From assembly GCF_016583825.1 (NCBI RefSeq), contig NZ_NRRV01000005.1:1-64000 (forward strand): a stretch of 64,000 nucleotides of DNA, in the 5' to 3' direction. The notes under the pieces were generated by a model, which saw only the letters and a list, made by a program, of their open reading frames with translations, made no database searches and was not told the origin of the DNA. This DNA comes from Thiohalocapsa halophila (lineage in GTDB: Bacteria; Pseudomonadota; Gammaproteobacteria; Chromatiales; Chromatiaceae). Below, in pieces: positions 38,360 through 48,777 of this stretch. The position numbers and the translations under genes are program-made. Positions within the stretch are counted from its first letter, which is position 1. Each line of letters opens with the position of its first letter.

Positions 38360-40624
38360 CTAAGCCGTCGCCTTCTCGGCGTCGAACGTGAAGGTCAGCT
38401 CATCGTCCGGGCCGAGCTTGACGGTGACGGTACCGCCGTCGGCGAGCTCGCCGAACAGCAGCTCGTTGGCGAGCGGCTTCTTGATGTGGTTCTGGATGAT
38501 ACGCGCCATGGGCCGGGCGCCCATTTTCGGGTCGTAGCCCTTCTCGGCCAGCCAGGCCTTGGCATCCGGCTCCACCACCAGGGCCACCTTCTTCTCGGCC
38601 AGCTGCTGCTCCAGCTCGAAGACGAACTTGTCGACGACGCTGGCGATGGTGGTCTGGTCCAGGGCGCCAAACTGCACCACGGCGTCCAGGCGGTTGCGGA
38701 ACTCCGGCGTGAAGTATTTCTTCAGCGCCTCCATGGCATCCGTGGAATGATCCTGCTCGGTGAAGCCAATGGAGCGGCGGCTGGTCTCCTCGGCGCCGGC
38801 ATTGGTGGTCATCACCAGCACCACGTTGCGGAAGTCCGCCTTGCGGCCGTTGTTGTCCGTCAGCGAGCCGTGGTCCATCACCTGCAGCAGCAGGTTGAAC
38901 ACGTCCGGGTGGGCCTTTTCGATCTCGTCGAGCAGCAGCACCGAGTGCGGATGCTTGGTGACCTCTTCCGTCAGCAGGCCGCCCTGGTCGAAGCCGACAT
39001 ACCCTGGAGGCGCGCCGATGAGGCGCGAGACCGTATGCCGCTCCATGTACTCGGACATGTCGAAGCGAATCAGCTCCATGCTCAGGATGCGCGCAAGCTG
39101 GCGCGTCACCTCGGTCTTACCGACGCCGGTGGGACCCGTGAACAGGAAGGAGCCGATGGGCTTCTCCTCGTTGCCGAGCCCGGAGCGGTTCATGCGGATG
39201 GCCGAGGTGAGCGCATCGATGGCCTCGCCCTGACCGTAGACGACCATCTTCAGATCCCGGTCGAGGTTCCTGAGGGACTCGGTGTCGGACATGGACACCT
39301 TCTTCGGCGGGATGCGCGCGATCTTGGCGACGATGGCCTCGACGTCAGCCACGTCGATGCGCTTCTTGCGCTTGGCCGCCGGGCGCAGCTGTACATTGGC
39401 GCCGGCCTCGTCGATGACGTCGATGGCCTTGTCCGGCAAGTGGCGGTCATTGATGTACTTCGCCGAGAGCTCCGCCGCGGCCCGCAGCGCGGGGTTGGTA
39501 TAGCTGACCTGGTGGTGCTCCTCGAAGCGCTTCTTGAGGCCCTTCAGGATCTCGAAGGTCTCCTCCACTGTCGGCTCATGCACGTCGATCTTCTGGAAGC
39601 GGCGGGTCAGCGCCCGATCCTTCTCGAAGATGCCGCGGAACTCCTGGTAGGTGGTGGAGCCGATGCAGCGCAGCTCACCGGACGCGAGCACGGGCTTGAT
39701 CAGGTTGGATGCGTCCATGACCCCGCCGGATGCGGCGCCGGCACCGATGATGGTGTGGATCTCATCGATGAACAGGATCGCGCTGGGCCGGCGCTTCAGC
39801 TCGGCGAGCACGGCCTTGAGGCGTTTCTCGAAGTCACCGCGGTACTTGGTGCCCGCCACCAGAGAGCCTAGGTCCAGCGCGTAGATGACGGCATCGCCGA
39901 GCACGTCGGGCACGTCGCCGTCGATGACCTTCTTGGCGAGCCCTTCCGCGATGGCGGTTTTGCCCACGCCGGCCTCACCCACCAGCAGTGGGTTGTTCTT
40001 GCGCCGCCGGCAGAGGATCTGCGCAGTGCGCTCCACCTCGCCGCTGCGCCCGATGAGCGGGTCGATCCGGCCTTGGCGCGCGAGCTCGTTCAGGTTGCTC
40101 GCGAAGTTCTCCAACGCGCTGGAGGATTCTTTCTCCTCGGGCCGCGGCTCTTCGGCTTCGGGCTGGGACTCGTCGTCCTGCTCTTCGCCCGGCACCTTCG
40201 AGATACCGTGGGAGATGTAGTTGACAACATCGAGCCGGGAGACATCCTGCTGGTTCAGCAGGTAGACCGCCTGGCTGTCTTGCTCGCTGAATAGTGCCAC
40301 CAGCACGTTGGCGCCGGTGACCTCTTTCTTGCCGGCGGACTGCACGTGGAAGACGGCGCGCTGGAGCACGCGCTGGAAGCCCAGCGTCGGCTGGGTCTCG
40401 CGCGCGTCGCCTTCGGCGATCAGGGGCGTGGTCTCGTCGATGAAGGTGGCGATGTCCTTGCGCAGCTTATCGGCATCCGCGCCGCAGGCCCGCAGGACCT
40501 TGGCCGCCGTCGGGTTGTCCAGCAGGCAGAGCAGCAGATGCTCGACGGTCATGTACTCGTGCCGCTTCTCGCGCGCTTCCTTGAAGGCGTGGTTCAGGGT
40601 GAATTCGAGCTCTTTACTCAGCAT
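38360..40624 (-). CDS. clpA: ATP-dependent Clp protease ATP-binding subunit ClpA
   Basis: This 754-residue unfoldase feeds ClpP. The N-domain (MLSKELEFTLNHAFKEAREK) binds ClpS. The first AAA module has GEAGVGKTAIAEGLA (216-230) and the second GPTGVGKTEVTRQLA. IFIDEIHTI-like Walker B, sensor residues and ARPMARIIQNHIKKPLA near the C-terminus are all present. The start at ATG 40624 gives the family length. clpS lies upstream on the same strand with 172 bases between. Confidence 0.96.
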   Translation of the reverse strand: MLSKELEFTLNHAFKEAREKRHEYMTVEHLLLCLLDNPTAAKVLRACGADADKLRKDIATFIDETTPLIAEGDARETQPTLGFQRVLQRAVFHVQSAGKKEVTGANVLVALFSEQDSQAVYLLNQQDVSRLDVVNYISHGISKVPGEEQDDESQPEAEEPRPEEKESSSALENFASNLNELARQGRIDPLIGRSGEVERTAQILCRRRKNNPLLVGEAGVGKTAIAEGLAKKVIDGDVPDVLGDAVIYALDLGSLVAGTKYRGDFEKRLKAVLAELKRRPSAILFIDEIHTIIGAGAASGGVMDASNLIKPVLASGELRCIGSTTYQEFRGIFEKDRALTRRFQKIDVHEPTVEETFEILKGLKKRFEEHHQVSYTNPALRAAAELSAKYINDRHLPDKAIDVIDEAGANVQLRPAAKRKKRIDVADVEAIVAKIARIPPKKVSMSDTESLRNLDRDLKMVVYGQGEAIDALTSAIRMNRSGLGNEEKPIGSFLFTGPTGVGKTEVTRQLARILSMELIRFDMSEYMERHTVSRLIGAPPGYVGFDQGGLLTEEVTKHPHSVLLLDEIEKAHPDVFNLLLQVMDHGSLTDNNGRKADFRNVVLVMTTNAGAEETSRRSIGFTEQDHSTDAMEALKKYFTPEFRNRLDAVVQFGALDQTTIASVVDKFVFELEQQLAEKKVALVVEPDAKAWLAEKGYDPKMGARPMARIIQNHIKKPLANELLFGELADGGTVTVKLGPDDELTFTFDAEKATA

Positions 40625-40796
40625 GTTCTGGACCCTGGATAGCGTTGGGTGCAAGAAAGGGGTGCAGGAAGCCCGGCGATGCAGCTTGCAGCAGATACGA
40701 CGGGGATCGGATGCGTGCGTCTGCTGTGGCGCGTGACTGCGCTGAGGCCGAGCGCCGAGGCGACGGCGACCAAGCGGGCGCTTCGACAGCCGGCGC

Positions 40797-41120
40797 TCAC
40801 GCTTCCTCCATGGTGCACAGCAGCGGATGGTGGTTCTCGCGACTGAAGTCGTTGACCTGGTTCACTTTGGTCTCGGCTATGTCACGGGTGAAGACGCCGC
40901 AGACGCCAACCCCCCGGGTGTGCACATGGAGCATCACCTGGGTGGCCTTCTCGCGGTTCATGCGGAAAAAGGTCTCCAGTACGTGCACGACGAACTCCAT
41001 CGGCGTGTAGTCGTCGTTGACCAGCAGGACCTTGAACAAGGGCGGGCGCTTCAGCGCCGGCTTGGACTCCTGGACGACGAGACCCGAGTCCTGGTCTTCG
41101 TTTGGATTCCACTCGCTCAT
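40797..41120 (-). CDS. clpS: ATP-dependent Clp protease adaptor ClpS
   Basis: The 107-residue adaptor binds N-degron residues and docks on Clp[20 protein letters not shown] carries the binding-pocket residues (NDD), followed by [38 protein letters not shown] and the C-terminal PLLCTMEEA, all matching ClpS. The flexible N-terminal extension is typical. The ATG at 41120 is chosen from homology; the upstream frame to 41477 is non-homologous. Confidence 0.95.
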   Translation of the reverse strand: MSEWNPNEDQDSGLVVQESKPALKRPPLFKVLLVNDDYTPMEFVVHVLETFFRMNREKATQVMLHVHTRGVGVCGVFTRDIAETKVNQVNDFSRENHHPLLCTMEEA

Positions 41121-41646
41121 GGCTTCGGTTTGGCGCGACTGGGTCTGGGTACAAAGGTTGGGTGGAAGTGATGGCTTGGCTGCCCTGCGCCCAGCCCTCG
41201 GGCAACGCCGACTGATTGACGCTGCCGATGCAGGGCAGGATGCCCCGCTGTTTTGAGCGGCGCAAGCCGCTCCAAATCTAGGAGCAGGGGCACCGCGCCT
41301 TCTGGCTCCGTGCCGATGCCGGCCACGCAGCGGCAGCCGTCGGTGTCTCCCCAGGGCGGCAGCGACAGCGCTTTGGAGACGGTTTTGGCGCCGCGGGCGC
41401 CTGCCGTATCGCCGTGCCCCGCAACCGGCTTTTATGGGTCGACCCGGCCATGTGCTCACTGCTTTTTGCGGTGGCATGCAATGTGCCGTGCCGTCGCCGC
41501 GTCTGCTCCTTTAGTGAGGGCTTCAGGGTGAAAAATACAGCCCCCGACCGCCTGCGTCTATGCCCGCGCCTGCGAGAACATCGGGCTCATCCGCAGCCCC
41601 TTCTGCCGCACCGCCCGCGCCGCCGATGCCTCGGCAATCACTTCGA
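41121..41646. other. Gap between clpS and cspD, with one REP-like hairpin
   Basis: The gap shows no gene. At 41255-41272 a 7-bp stem GAGCGGC/GCCGCTC closes over a GCAA tetraloop, similar to the REP-like units. It lies upstream of both divergent genes. Confidence 0.5.
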
Positions 41647-41674
41647 TTGACCATGTGAATCAGCAGACTATACT
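41647..41674 (+). promoter_or_regulatory. Sigma-70 promoter for cspD
   Basis: TTGACC at 41647-41652 is followed, after a 16-base spacer, by TATACT at 41669-41674. This near-consensus pair predicts a start near 41681 and a leader of about 150 bases before the cspD ATG. Long leaders are typical of cold-shock genes. Confidence 0.65.
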
Positions 41675-41831
41675 TCGGCGTTATGGTGACCGACCGGTGG
41701 CGCCCGCCAGCCTGTCTGCACCCGGCGGCGAGCGGCCCGATAAGGGGTCGACGGCGCCGACAACAACGACCGACTGCCACCCACGAGAGTACCGCGCCAC
41801 AGCGGTCAAAAGCACTGGAGGAGTTGCCGCC

Positions 41832-42038
41832 ATGATGACAGGTGTCGTTAAGTGGTTTAACAACGCCAAGGGATATGGTTTTGTGAAGCCGGATAACCGT
41901 GACGAGGACGTCTTCGTCCACTTCTCGTCCATCGAGATGGAGGGGTACAAGACGCTCAAGGAGGGCCAGAAAGTGGAGTTCGAGGTGAACCAGGGCCCCA
42001 AGGGTCTGCACGCCGCCAAGGTGCAGCGCGCCTACTGA
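41832..42038 (+). CDS. cspD: Cold-shock-domain protein (CspD-like)
   Basis: The 68-residue protein is a single cold-shock domain that binds single-stranded nucleic acid. [18 protein letters not shown] carries RNP1 (KGYGFV), and [18 protein letters not shown] carries RNP2 (VFVHFS). GGAGGAG lies about 9 bases upstream. It diverges from clpS, the order seen in E. coli, where CspD inhibits replication in stationary phase. That role is inferred from position and fold. Confidence 0.9.
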   Translation: MMTGVVKWFNNAKGYGFVKPDNRDEDVFVHFSSIEMEGYKTLKEGQKVEFEVNQGPKGLHAAKVQRAY

Positions 42039-42051
42039 TCGCCAACCCGGA

Positions 42052-42068
42052 CGCCGGCACCGCCGGCG
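42052..42068. terminator. Possible hairpin between convergent cspD and icd
   Basis: CGCCGGC (42052-42058) pairs with GCCGGCG (42062-42068) over a three-base loop, in the 90-bp gap between the convergent genes. No T-tract follows on either strand, so terminator function is uncertain. Confidence 0.3.
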
Positions 42069-42128
42069 CCCGGCTCCCCTCCCCGGCAGTTCATCGCGCC
42101 GCGAACGGCGCAGCCCGCCGCCGTCGCC

Positions 42129-43385
<1,257 letters not shown>

Positions 43386-43504
43386 GCTGCAAGTCCTCGG
43401 AAAGGGCGCCACCGGCGGCGGCGGTGTTGGTTGGGAAGCGCAAGGATGGAAACCAGCGGAATGACTGCGATGTTAACACCCGTGCGCCGGATGCCGCCGC
43501 CGCG

Positions 43505-44125
43505 ATGGCCCGCCTGATTCTGTTCAACAAGCCCTATGGGGTGCTGAGCCAGTTCACGGTGCCGGGTGCCCAGCCGGGCGCCGCGCCGGCAAGCGCACCG
43601 CCTACCCTGGCCCGCTACATCCAACAGCCGGGCGTCTACCCCGCCGGACGTCTGGACAAGGACAGTGAAGGCCTGCTGCTGCTGACGGACGACGGTGCGC
43701 TGCAACACCGCATCACGCATCCGGCGCACAAGCAATGGAAGCACTATCAGGTGCAGGTGGAGGGGGCGCCTACGGAGGCGCAGCTGTCGCTGCTGCGCAA
43801 AGGCGTCGAGCTGAAAGACGGCAGAACCAGACCAGCGCGTGTGCGGCGCATCGACCCGCCGGATCTCTGGCCCAGGGACCCGCCCGTGCGCCATCGCAAG
43901 AGCGTCCCGGACGCGTGGCTCGAGGTCGCCATCTGCGAAGGCCGCAACCGCCAGGTGCGCCGCATGACCGCCGCGGTCGGCCTGCCGACGCTGCGGCTGG
44001 TGCGGGTGGCCGTCGGCGACTGGCGCCTGGACGGGCTCAGGCCCGGCGAGCTCCGCGTCCTGTGTGTTCCTGCACCGCGCCAACGCGGTCGAGCGGGGTC
44101 GAGCCCAGGCCGACGGCGGAGCTGA
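43505..44125 (+). CDS. rluE: 23S rRNA pseudouridine synthase RluE
   Basis: The 206-residue product belongs to the RsuA/RluE group. ARLILFNKPYGVLSQF opens the catalytic domain. VYPAGRLDKDSEGLLLLTDD carries the nucleophilic Asp in GRLDKDSEG. KHYQVQVEGAPTEAQLS and the later EVAICEGRNRQVRRMTAAVG, LPTLRLVRVAVGDW complete it. There is no S4 domain, as in RluE. E. coli RluE modifies U2457. The ATG at 43505 was preferred over the longer frame because homology begins at residue 2. Confidence 0.9.
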   Translation: MARLILFNKPYGVLSQFTVPGAQPGAAPASAPPTLARYIQQPGVYPAGRLDKDSEGLLLLTDDGALQHRITHPAHKQWKHYQVQVEGAPTEAQLSLLRKGVELKDGRTRPARVRRIDPPDLWPRDPPVRHRKSVPDAWLEVAICEGRNRQVRRMTAAVGLPTLRLVRVAVGDWRLDGLRPGELRVLCVPAPRQRGRAGSSPGRRRS

Positions 44126-44186
44126 GGACACGCAGACTCACCGGCCTCTGCCTCCCAGCCCCCGGCTCCCGGCCCTGCTGCGGGCG

Positions 44187-44714
44187 TCAAGCGCTCGCCG
44201 GCAGCTCGGTCTGCTCGAAGACGTTGTCGACGGTGAGGATGCCGTCGCCAAAGTCGGCGGTCCAGGCCGGCGGGACCACAGAGCGCGCACCGGTGGCGAC
44301 GATTACGGCATCCGCGGTGATCTCGCGGTCGCCGACGCGCAGCCGCTGGGGATCGAGCAGTTCGGCATAGCCCTCGATGAGGTGATCCGCGTCCATCTCG
44401 TCGGTGGTGTTGGCGAGTACCAAGTCCACGAAGGTATCGCGCAGATCCCGCACGTGCTCCAGCGCCGCCGGGCGATCCAGCGCGAGCGCGTCGCCCCCGC
44501 TGACGCCATAGCGCTCCAGCTTGTCACGCTGTTTGTAGGTGTCCGCCAGGTGGATGGCCACCTTGGACGGCATGCAGCCGATGCGGGCACAGGTGGTGCC
44601 GAGGGGCCCGCCGTTGATGAGCACCCAATCGTCCGTGACCTTGCGAATCTCTTTGATCGCGTTCAAACCGGCGTGTCCCGCACCGATCACCGCCACCTTC
44701 ACGTGCGTTGTCAT
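44187..44714 (-). pseudogene. Truncated pyridine-nucleotide-disulfide oxidoreductase (dihydrolipoamide dehydrogenase-like)
   Basis: The 175-residue frame matches only the first FAD part of the family. VAVIGAGHAGLNAIKEI is the dinucleotide motif, and GTTCARIGCMPSKVAIHLA holds the redox pair C42 and C47. VIVATGARSVVPP, then TVDNVFEQTELPASA just before a stop, ends where the NAD domain should begin (usually 'LP.S..ViG.G'). The NAD-binding and dimerisation domains are missing, and the next gene on that side is rluE on the other strand. Full-length relatives have about 460 residues. It may be a decayed gene or a truncated product. Confidence 0.75.
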
Positions 44715-44984
44715 GATCTCTACCCCGTCGCTGAGCTGCTGGTAAGCGCAGCACAGCCGCCCGATACCGGGGGACGACCGTTGTGCGCATGCGCCCAATC
44801 TACGTTCGCGACGCGTGCGCGATTCGGGATTAATACCGGGAGATCCGTCAGAAAAGGCCGACAGCGTCAGTGGGGCATGGCGCCCCCATCCGCCCCCGGC
44901 GCATGGCTTAGCGCCCGGATGCCGGTGTCTGCCTTGCCAGGACGGGAGACCCCATGCACTGGCTGACAAGTGCCCGCTGGCCGG

Positions 44985-47741
44985 TCAGGGTGCTGCGGTC
45001 AGCTTGGCGTGCAGTCGCCGGGCCTGCGCGGCCTCCGGGAAGTCCTGCCCCAACAACGGCAGCAGGCGCCTGGCGGCGGCCTCCGGCTCGGCGACCGCCA
45101 CGAGGGCACGGGCGTAGTGATAGGCAATGGTCGGGTTGGGCGACGCCTGTGCGGCACGCGCCAGCACCCGCCGCGCCGCCTTCGCCTCGCCCACGGCGAG
45201 GAGTGCCACGCCCAGGGTGTCCTGAATTTCCGGATCATGCGGGCTTGCGCGCTCGGCGAGCTTGGCCAAGCGCAGCGCCTCGCGCGGGTCGTCTTCCACC
45301 AGGAGGACCGCCAGGTTGTTGGCGGCCAACGGCTGCCCCGGCGTGCGGGCGAGCGCCTCGCGATAGGCCGCAATGGCCGCGGCACCATCCTGGCGCCCGA
45401 GGGCCAGCGCACCCAGCAGCAGATAGGTCTCGGTGTCGGCGCTGCCCGCGGCGGCTGCATCCTCCAGGATGGCAAGCGCCTCGTCGCGCCGGCCCTCGGC
45501 GTGCCGGGCCCGCGCGAGCCCGACCAGATAGCCTGCCCGCTGCGGCTGTGACTGCACCAGGCGCTCGTAGGCGGCTGCTGCCGCGCCGGGCTCACCGCGG
45601 TAGAGCGCAAAGCGCGCCGCCGCCTCCAGCACGGCCGGGTGCTCTGGCGCGGTGGCAGCGGCATCCGTGAGCCAGCGCTGGCGCTCGGTGTCACTGCCCA
45701 GCCGCGCCAGCATGGCATCGAGCTGCGCCACCGTCAGGCGCTCGGCGCCGGGCAGGCCAAGGCCGGTGAGCAGCGCCCCGCGCGCCTCATCCAGCTGACC
45801 GACCTGGACACGCGCGCCGGCCAGTGCAAAGCGCACGGCCGCGGAGTCCGGCACCAGCTCGGCGACTTTGCGCAGGCTCGCCACCGCCGGCAGCGCTCGG
45901 TCCAAGGCCAGCAATGCCTCCGCCTCCAAGAGTAGCCGGCCCGGCTGCGGTGTCTCGGGTGGCGCCTCCTGAATCAAGAGTAGGGCCTCGCTGGGCTGGC
46001 CTCGGGCCAGCAGGGCGCGCGCCAGCAGGGCGCGGATCGCCAGGGTCTGCGGACTGGCGGCAACGCCGGCGCGCAGCCGCTCGAGGGCGGCGGCATCGCC
46101 CGCCTCGGCCCCTTCGAGCTTGGCCAGCAGCAACAGCGCAGCGGCGTTGGACGGGTCGCGCTGCAGCAGCTCCTCCAGGGTCTGGCGCGCCGCCCCGAGC
46201 CGCTCTGCGCCTGCGTGCAGCACGGCCAGGCCGAGCGCGGCGTCCGCGTAATCGGGGGCGAGGTCGAGCGCCCCGCCGAGATCGAGCCGGGCGCCGTCGG
46301 TGTTGCCCTGCGCCGCCTGCACAACGGCGCGGACCGCATAGGCCAACGGCGCCTCGGGCAGCGCCGTCACGAAGTCCTGCGCGGCGGCCTCGGCGGCCTC
46401 CAGATCACCAGCCTTGAGCAGCAGCTCCACGAGCCGCGTCCGGGCCCGGGCAGCCTGGGGGTATTGCTCGATGAGATCTCGCACCGCAGCGACGGCCGCC
46501 TCGCTTCGGCCCTCGGCCTGCAGCCGACGTGCGCGGAGCAAGGCCTCGGCGATGACGGCGTCCGCCGCCATGGGTGCGGCTGCACCCTCGTCACCGTCAC
46601 CTGCCGCGAGCGCGCCCCCGAGCGCCCGGCCCTGGGCGTGCCTTGCCTGTGTATACAGTGTCAACAGCTCCGGCGCGGGCGTCGGCTCGACCACGAACGG
46701 CGCAAGCAGTTGCTCCACCGCGGCATGATCACCGCGTGCCAGCCACAGCTCCGCCAGCAGGGCCGCCACCTGGGGGTCCTGCGGCCGCGCTTTGCGCAGG
46801 CCGGCGAGCAGGCTCTCGGCGGCAGCGTCCTGCCCGAGCTGCCAGTTGGCGACCGCCGCATAGTAGAGGGCACTGGCCGCGGCCGGCTGCTGCTCCAGGA
46901 AGGCGCGCAAGTGCCGCAAGGCCTCGGCCGGCGCCCCGGCGGCGAGGCGCAGACGCCCGACCACGTAGTCGATACCGGCAAAGCCGGGGACGTCGCGCCG
47001 GACTGACTCGATATCCTGTTGCGCCGACGCCGCATCGCCGAGCTCCAGCGCGGCCAGGGCACGGCGATAGCGCAGGGCCCAGGTACTTCGGGCCCAGGTC
47101 AGCGCGGCACTGTAAGCGCGCTGTGCGGCGGCGAAGTCGCCCTGCCGCCAGGCATCGTCGCCGAGCGCGGACCAGGCCTGTGCCAAGTCGCTGCGGGCCT
47201 CGGTTGCCTGCTGCAGGAGCGCCGCCGCCGCATCCGGCTCGCCGCGGCGCCGCGCCAGCTCGGCGAGGCCCACCAGGGGGCGGGCGCTGTCCGGGTCGGC
47301 CGCGGTCGCATCCTGCAAGGCACGCTCGGCGGCCTCGAGGGTACCGAGCGCCGTCAGGGCCTGACCGCGAGACGTCAGCAGCCAGGCACGCACGCGGGCA
47401 TCGGCGCCGGCCGGGACGGTCTCGGTGAGGCGCAGCACGGCCTCGGTGTCGCCCTGCTCCAGCCGCGCTGCCGCCAGCACGGCACGGGCCTTGGGGTCGT
47501 CGCGGTCGCGCAACAGCGCCGCTGCCGACTCGTTGCGGCCGTCGTCGAGCAGCACGCGGGCCAGCAGCAGGCGAGCCTCGGCATCGTCCGGGGCATCCTG
47601 CAGCACGGACCGCAGGCGCTCGGTGGCGGCCTGGACATCGCCGTAGCGCCAGGCCTGCTTGGCGGCGGCGAGGGCCTCGTCCGCGGCGCCGGCGGTGCCT
47701 GTCAGCAAGACACCGAGCAATACCAGGGCCAATCGGACCAT
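44985..47741 (-). CDS. PrsT-like TPR-repeat secreted protein (PEP-CTERM-associated)
   Basis: The 918-residue product has a Sec signal peptide (LALVLLGVLLTGTAGAADEA) without a lipobox cysteine. The rest is a continuous array of about 20 TPR-like units, for example ARLLLARVLLDDGRNESAA, LALAPDYADAAL-like helices and PLAANNLAVLLVEDDPREAL. Length and pattern resemble PrsT, the long TPR protein found in PEP-CTERM/exosortase bacteria. It lies 7 bases after the stop of a PEP-CTERM-type gene, which supports the link. Whether it binds exported polysaccharide or the exported protein is unknown. Confidence 0.75.
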   Translation of the reverse strand: MVRLALVLLGVLLTGTAGAADEALAAAKQAWRYGDVQAATERLRSVLQDAPDDAEARLLLARVLLDDGRNESAAALLRDRDDPKARAVLAAARLEQGDTEAVLRLTETVPAGADARVRAWLLTSRGQALTALGTLEAAERALQDATAADPDSARPLVGLAELARRRGEPDAAAALLQQATEARSDLAQAWSALGDDAWRQGDFAAAQRAYSAALTWARSTWALRYRRALAALELGDAASAQQDIESVRRDVPGFAGIDYVVGRLRLAAGAPAEALRHLRAFLEQQPAAASALYYAAVANWQLGQDAAAESLLAGLRKARPQDPQVAALLAELWLARGDHAAVEQLLAPFVVEPTPAPELLTLYTQARHAQGRALGGALAAGDGDEGAAAPMAADAVIAEALLRARRLQAEGRSEAAVAAVRDLIEQYPQAARARTRLVELLLKAGDLEAAEAAAQDFVTALPEAPLAYAVRAVVQAAQGNTDGARLDLGGALDLAPDYADAALGLAVLHAGAERLGAARQTLEELLQRDPSNAAALLLLAKLEGAEAGDAAALERLRAGVAASPQTLAIRALLARALLARGQPSEALLLIQEAPPETPQPGRLLLEAEALLALDRALPAVASLRKVAELVPDSAAVRFALAGARVQVGQLDEARGALLTGLGLPGAERLTVAQLDAMLARLGSDTERQRWLTDAAATAPEHPAVLEAAARFALYRGEPGAAAAAYERLVQSQPQRAGYLVGLARARHAEGRRDEALAILEDAAAAGSADTETYLLLGALALGRQDGAAAIAAYREALARTPGQPLAANNLAVLLVEDDPREALRLAKLAERASPHDPEIQDTLGVALLAVGEAKAARRVLARAAQASPNPTIAYHYARALVAVAEPEAAARRLLPLLGQDFPEAAQARRLHAKLTAAP

Positions 47742-47748
47742 GGTGGCT

Positions 47749-48600
47749 TCAGAGCCCGTGGCTGCGCCGCCTTAGGCGACAGGCGCCGAGCACGCCAAGC
47801 CCCAGTCCCACTAGCCACATCGCGCCGGGCACAGGAACCGACACGGTCGCATTGGAACGGTCGAGGTAACGCGAATCCAGAGCATCCAGGTCGTCTTCCG
47901 TGCTCAGCTTGACATCCAGCAGCCCGGTGTTCGGGTCGCCCGTCCAATCGGCATAGTCCCGATCATCGACGAACCGCAGCGGCGTGCTGCGCTTGTGGTT
48001 CTGCTCCCTGGTGTCGACGTCGAAGATCAGTGAGAACAGGACCAGGGTGTTGTTGACGTCAGGCTCTTGGAGCGCAAGCAGCTCGTCGCGGAACAGGAAC
48101 GAGGCCTGCGAGAAACGCAGCGAGCCTTCGTTGATTGTGCCGCCAGGCGTGATATCCGGAACGCCCAGCACAGGCCCTTCATAGGCGCCAAGGCTGGGGC
48201 TGGGATGGTCGGCCCGGTAATCCCAGAGACTGTTACCAGTTTCGGGCGGTCCGGAGTCGTATTCGAGGGGGTCGGCGTTCTCCACTTCGAAGAGTGCGGT
48301 CGGATCACCCAGCCGATCCGTGAACCCCCCGAAGCTCGCCAGCGTCATGATGGAGCGGTCATAGATCAGCCCGAAGTCATAGGCCGCGACGGCGATGTCG
48401 TCCGAGGTGTCGCCCGGCGTGCCGTTGTCGAGTCCGGATATCTGCACGTCGAATGCGGCCTGCGCGGTGCCGCCGCCTTCGAGATCGCCAAACTTGTAGG
48501 CGGGCGGCGCCAGCTCGAGCTTGACGACGGCGCCGGCGGACCAGGGCAGCAGCAGCAACAGCGCCAGCAGCGGACGCTTCAGCAGGGGGAAGAGGGACAT
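47749..48600 (-). CDS. PEP-CTERM-type sorted protein
   Basis: The 283-residue product has a signal peptide (LLALLLLLPWSAGAV) and a beta-rich body with Asp-rich loops (NGTPGDTSDDIAVAAYDFG). The C-terminal sorting tail is VPVPGAMWLVGLGLGVLG followed by RLRRR, that is a PEP/VPxPxA-like motif, a transmembrane helix and a basic end. Such tails are cut by exosortases. No exosortase gene is in the window. It is sandwiched between the giant repeat protein (177 bases upstream) and the PrsT-like gene. Confidence 0.8.
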   Translation of the reverse strand: MSLFPLLKRPLLALLLLLPWSAGAVVKLELAPPAYKFGDLEGGGTAQAAFDVQISGLDNGTPGDTSDDIAVAAYDFGLIYDRSIMTLASFGGFTDRLGDPTALFEVENADPLEYDSGPPETGNSLWDYRADHPSPSLGAYEGPVLGVPDITPGGTINEGSLRFSQASFLFRDELLALQEPDVNNTLVLFSLIFDVDTREQNHKRSTPLRFVDDRDYADWTGDPNTGLLDVKLSTEDDLDALDSRYLDRSNATVSVPVPGAMWLVGLGLGVLGACRLRRRSHGL

Positions 48601-48777
48601 AGGGGGCTCACCGAAGGATTGATGTTCGAGGGTGATGGTCGAGGTGTCGGCACGAGCACCCGGCCCGGCCACCCGGTCCAGCGCAGCCGGGCTGTCGGGC
48701 CGTGATTCCAGCCGGCAGGCGCCTGGCCCGGCCCGGAGCTTCGCAGCGAAGCACGCGGACCGGGCGGTGACACCAGA

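Noticed and set aside
48735..48755. Hairpin CTTCG/CGAAG between the giant gene and the PEP-CTERM gene as a terminator
   Set aside because: The stem is only five pairs with no T-tract, so it does not argue against co-transcription.
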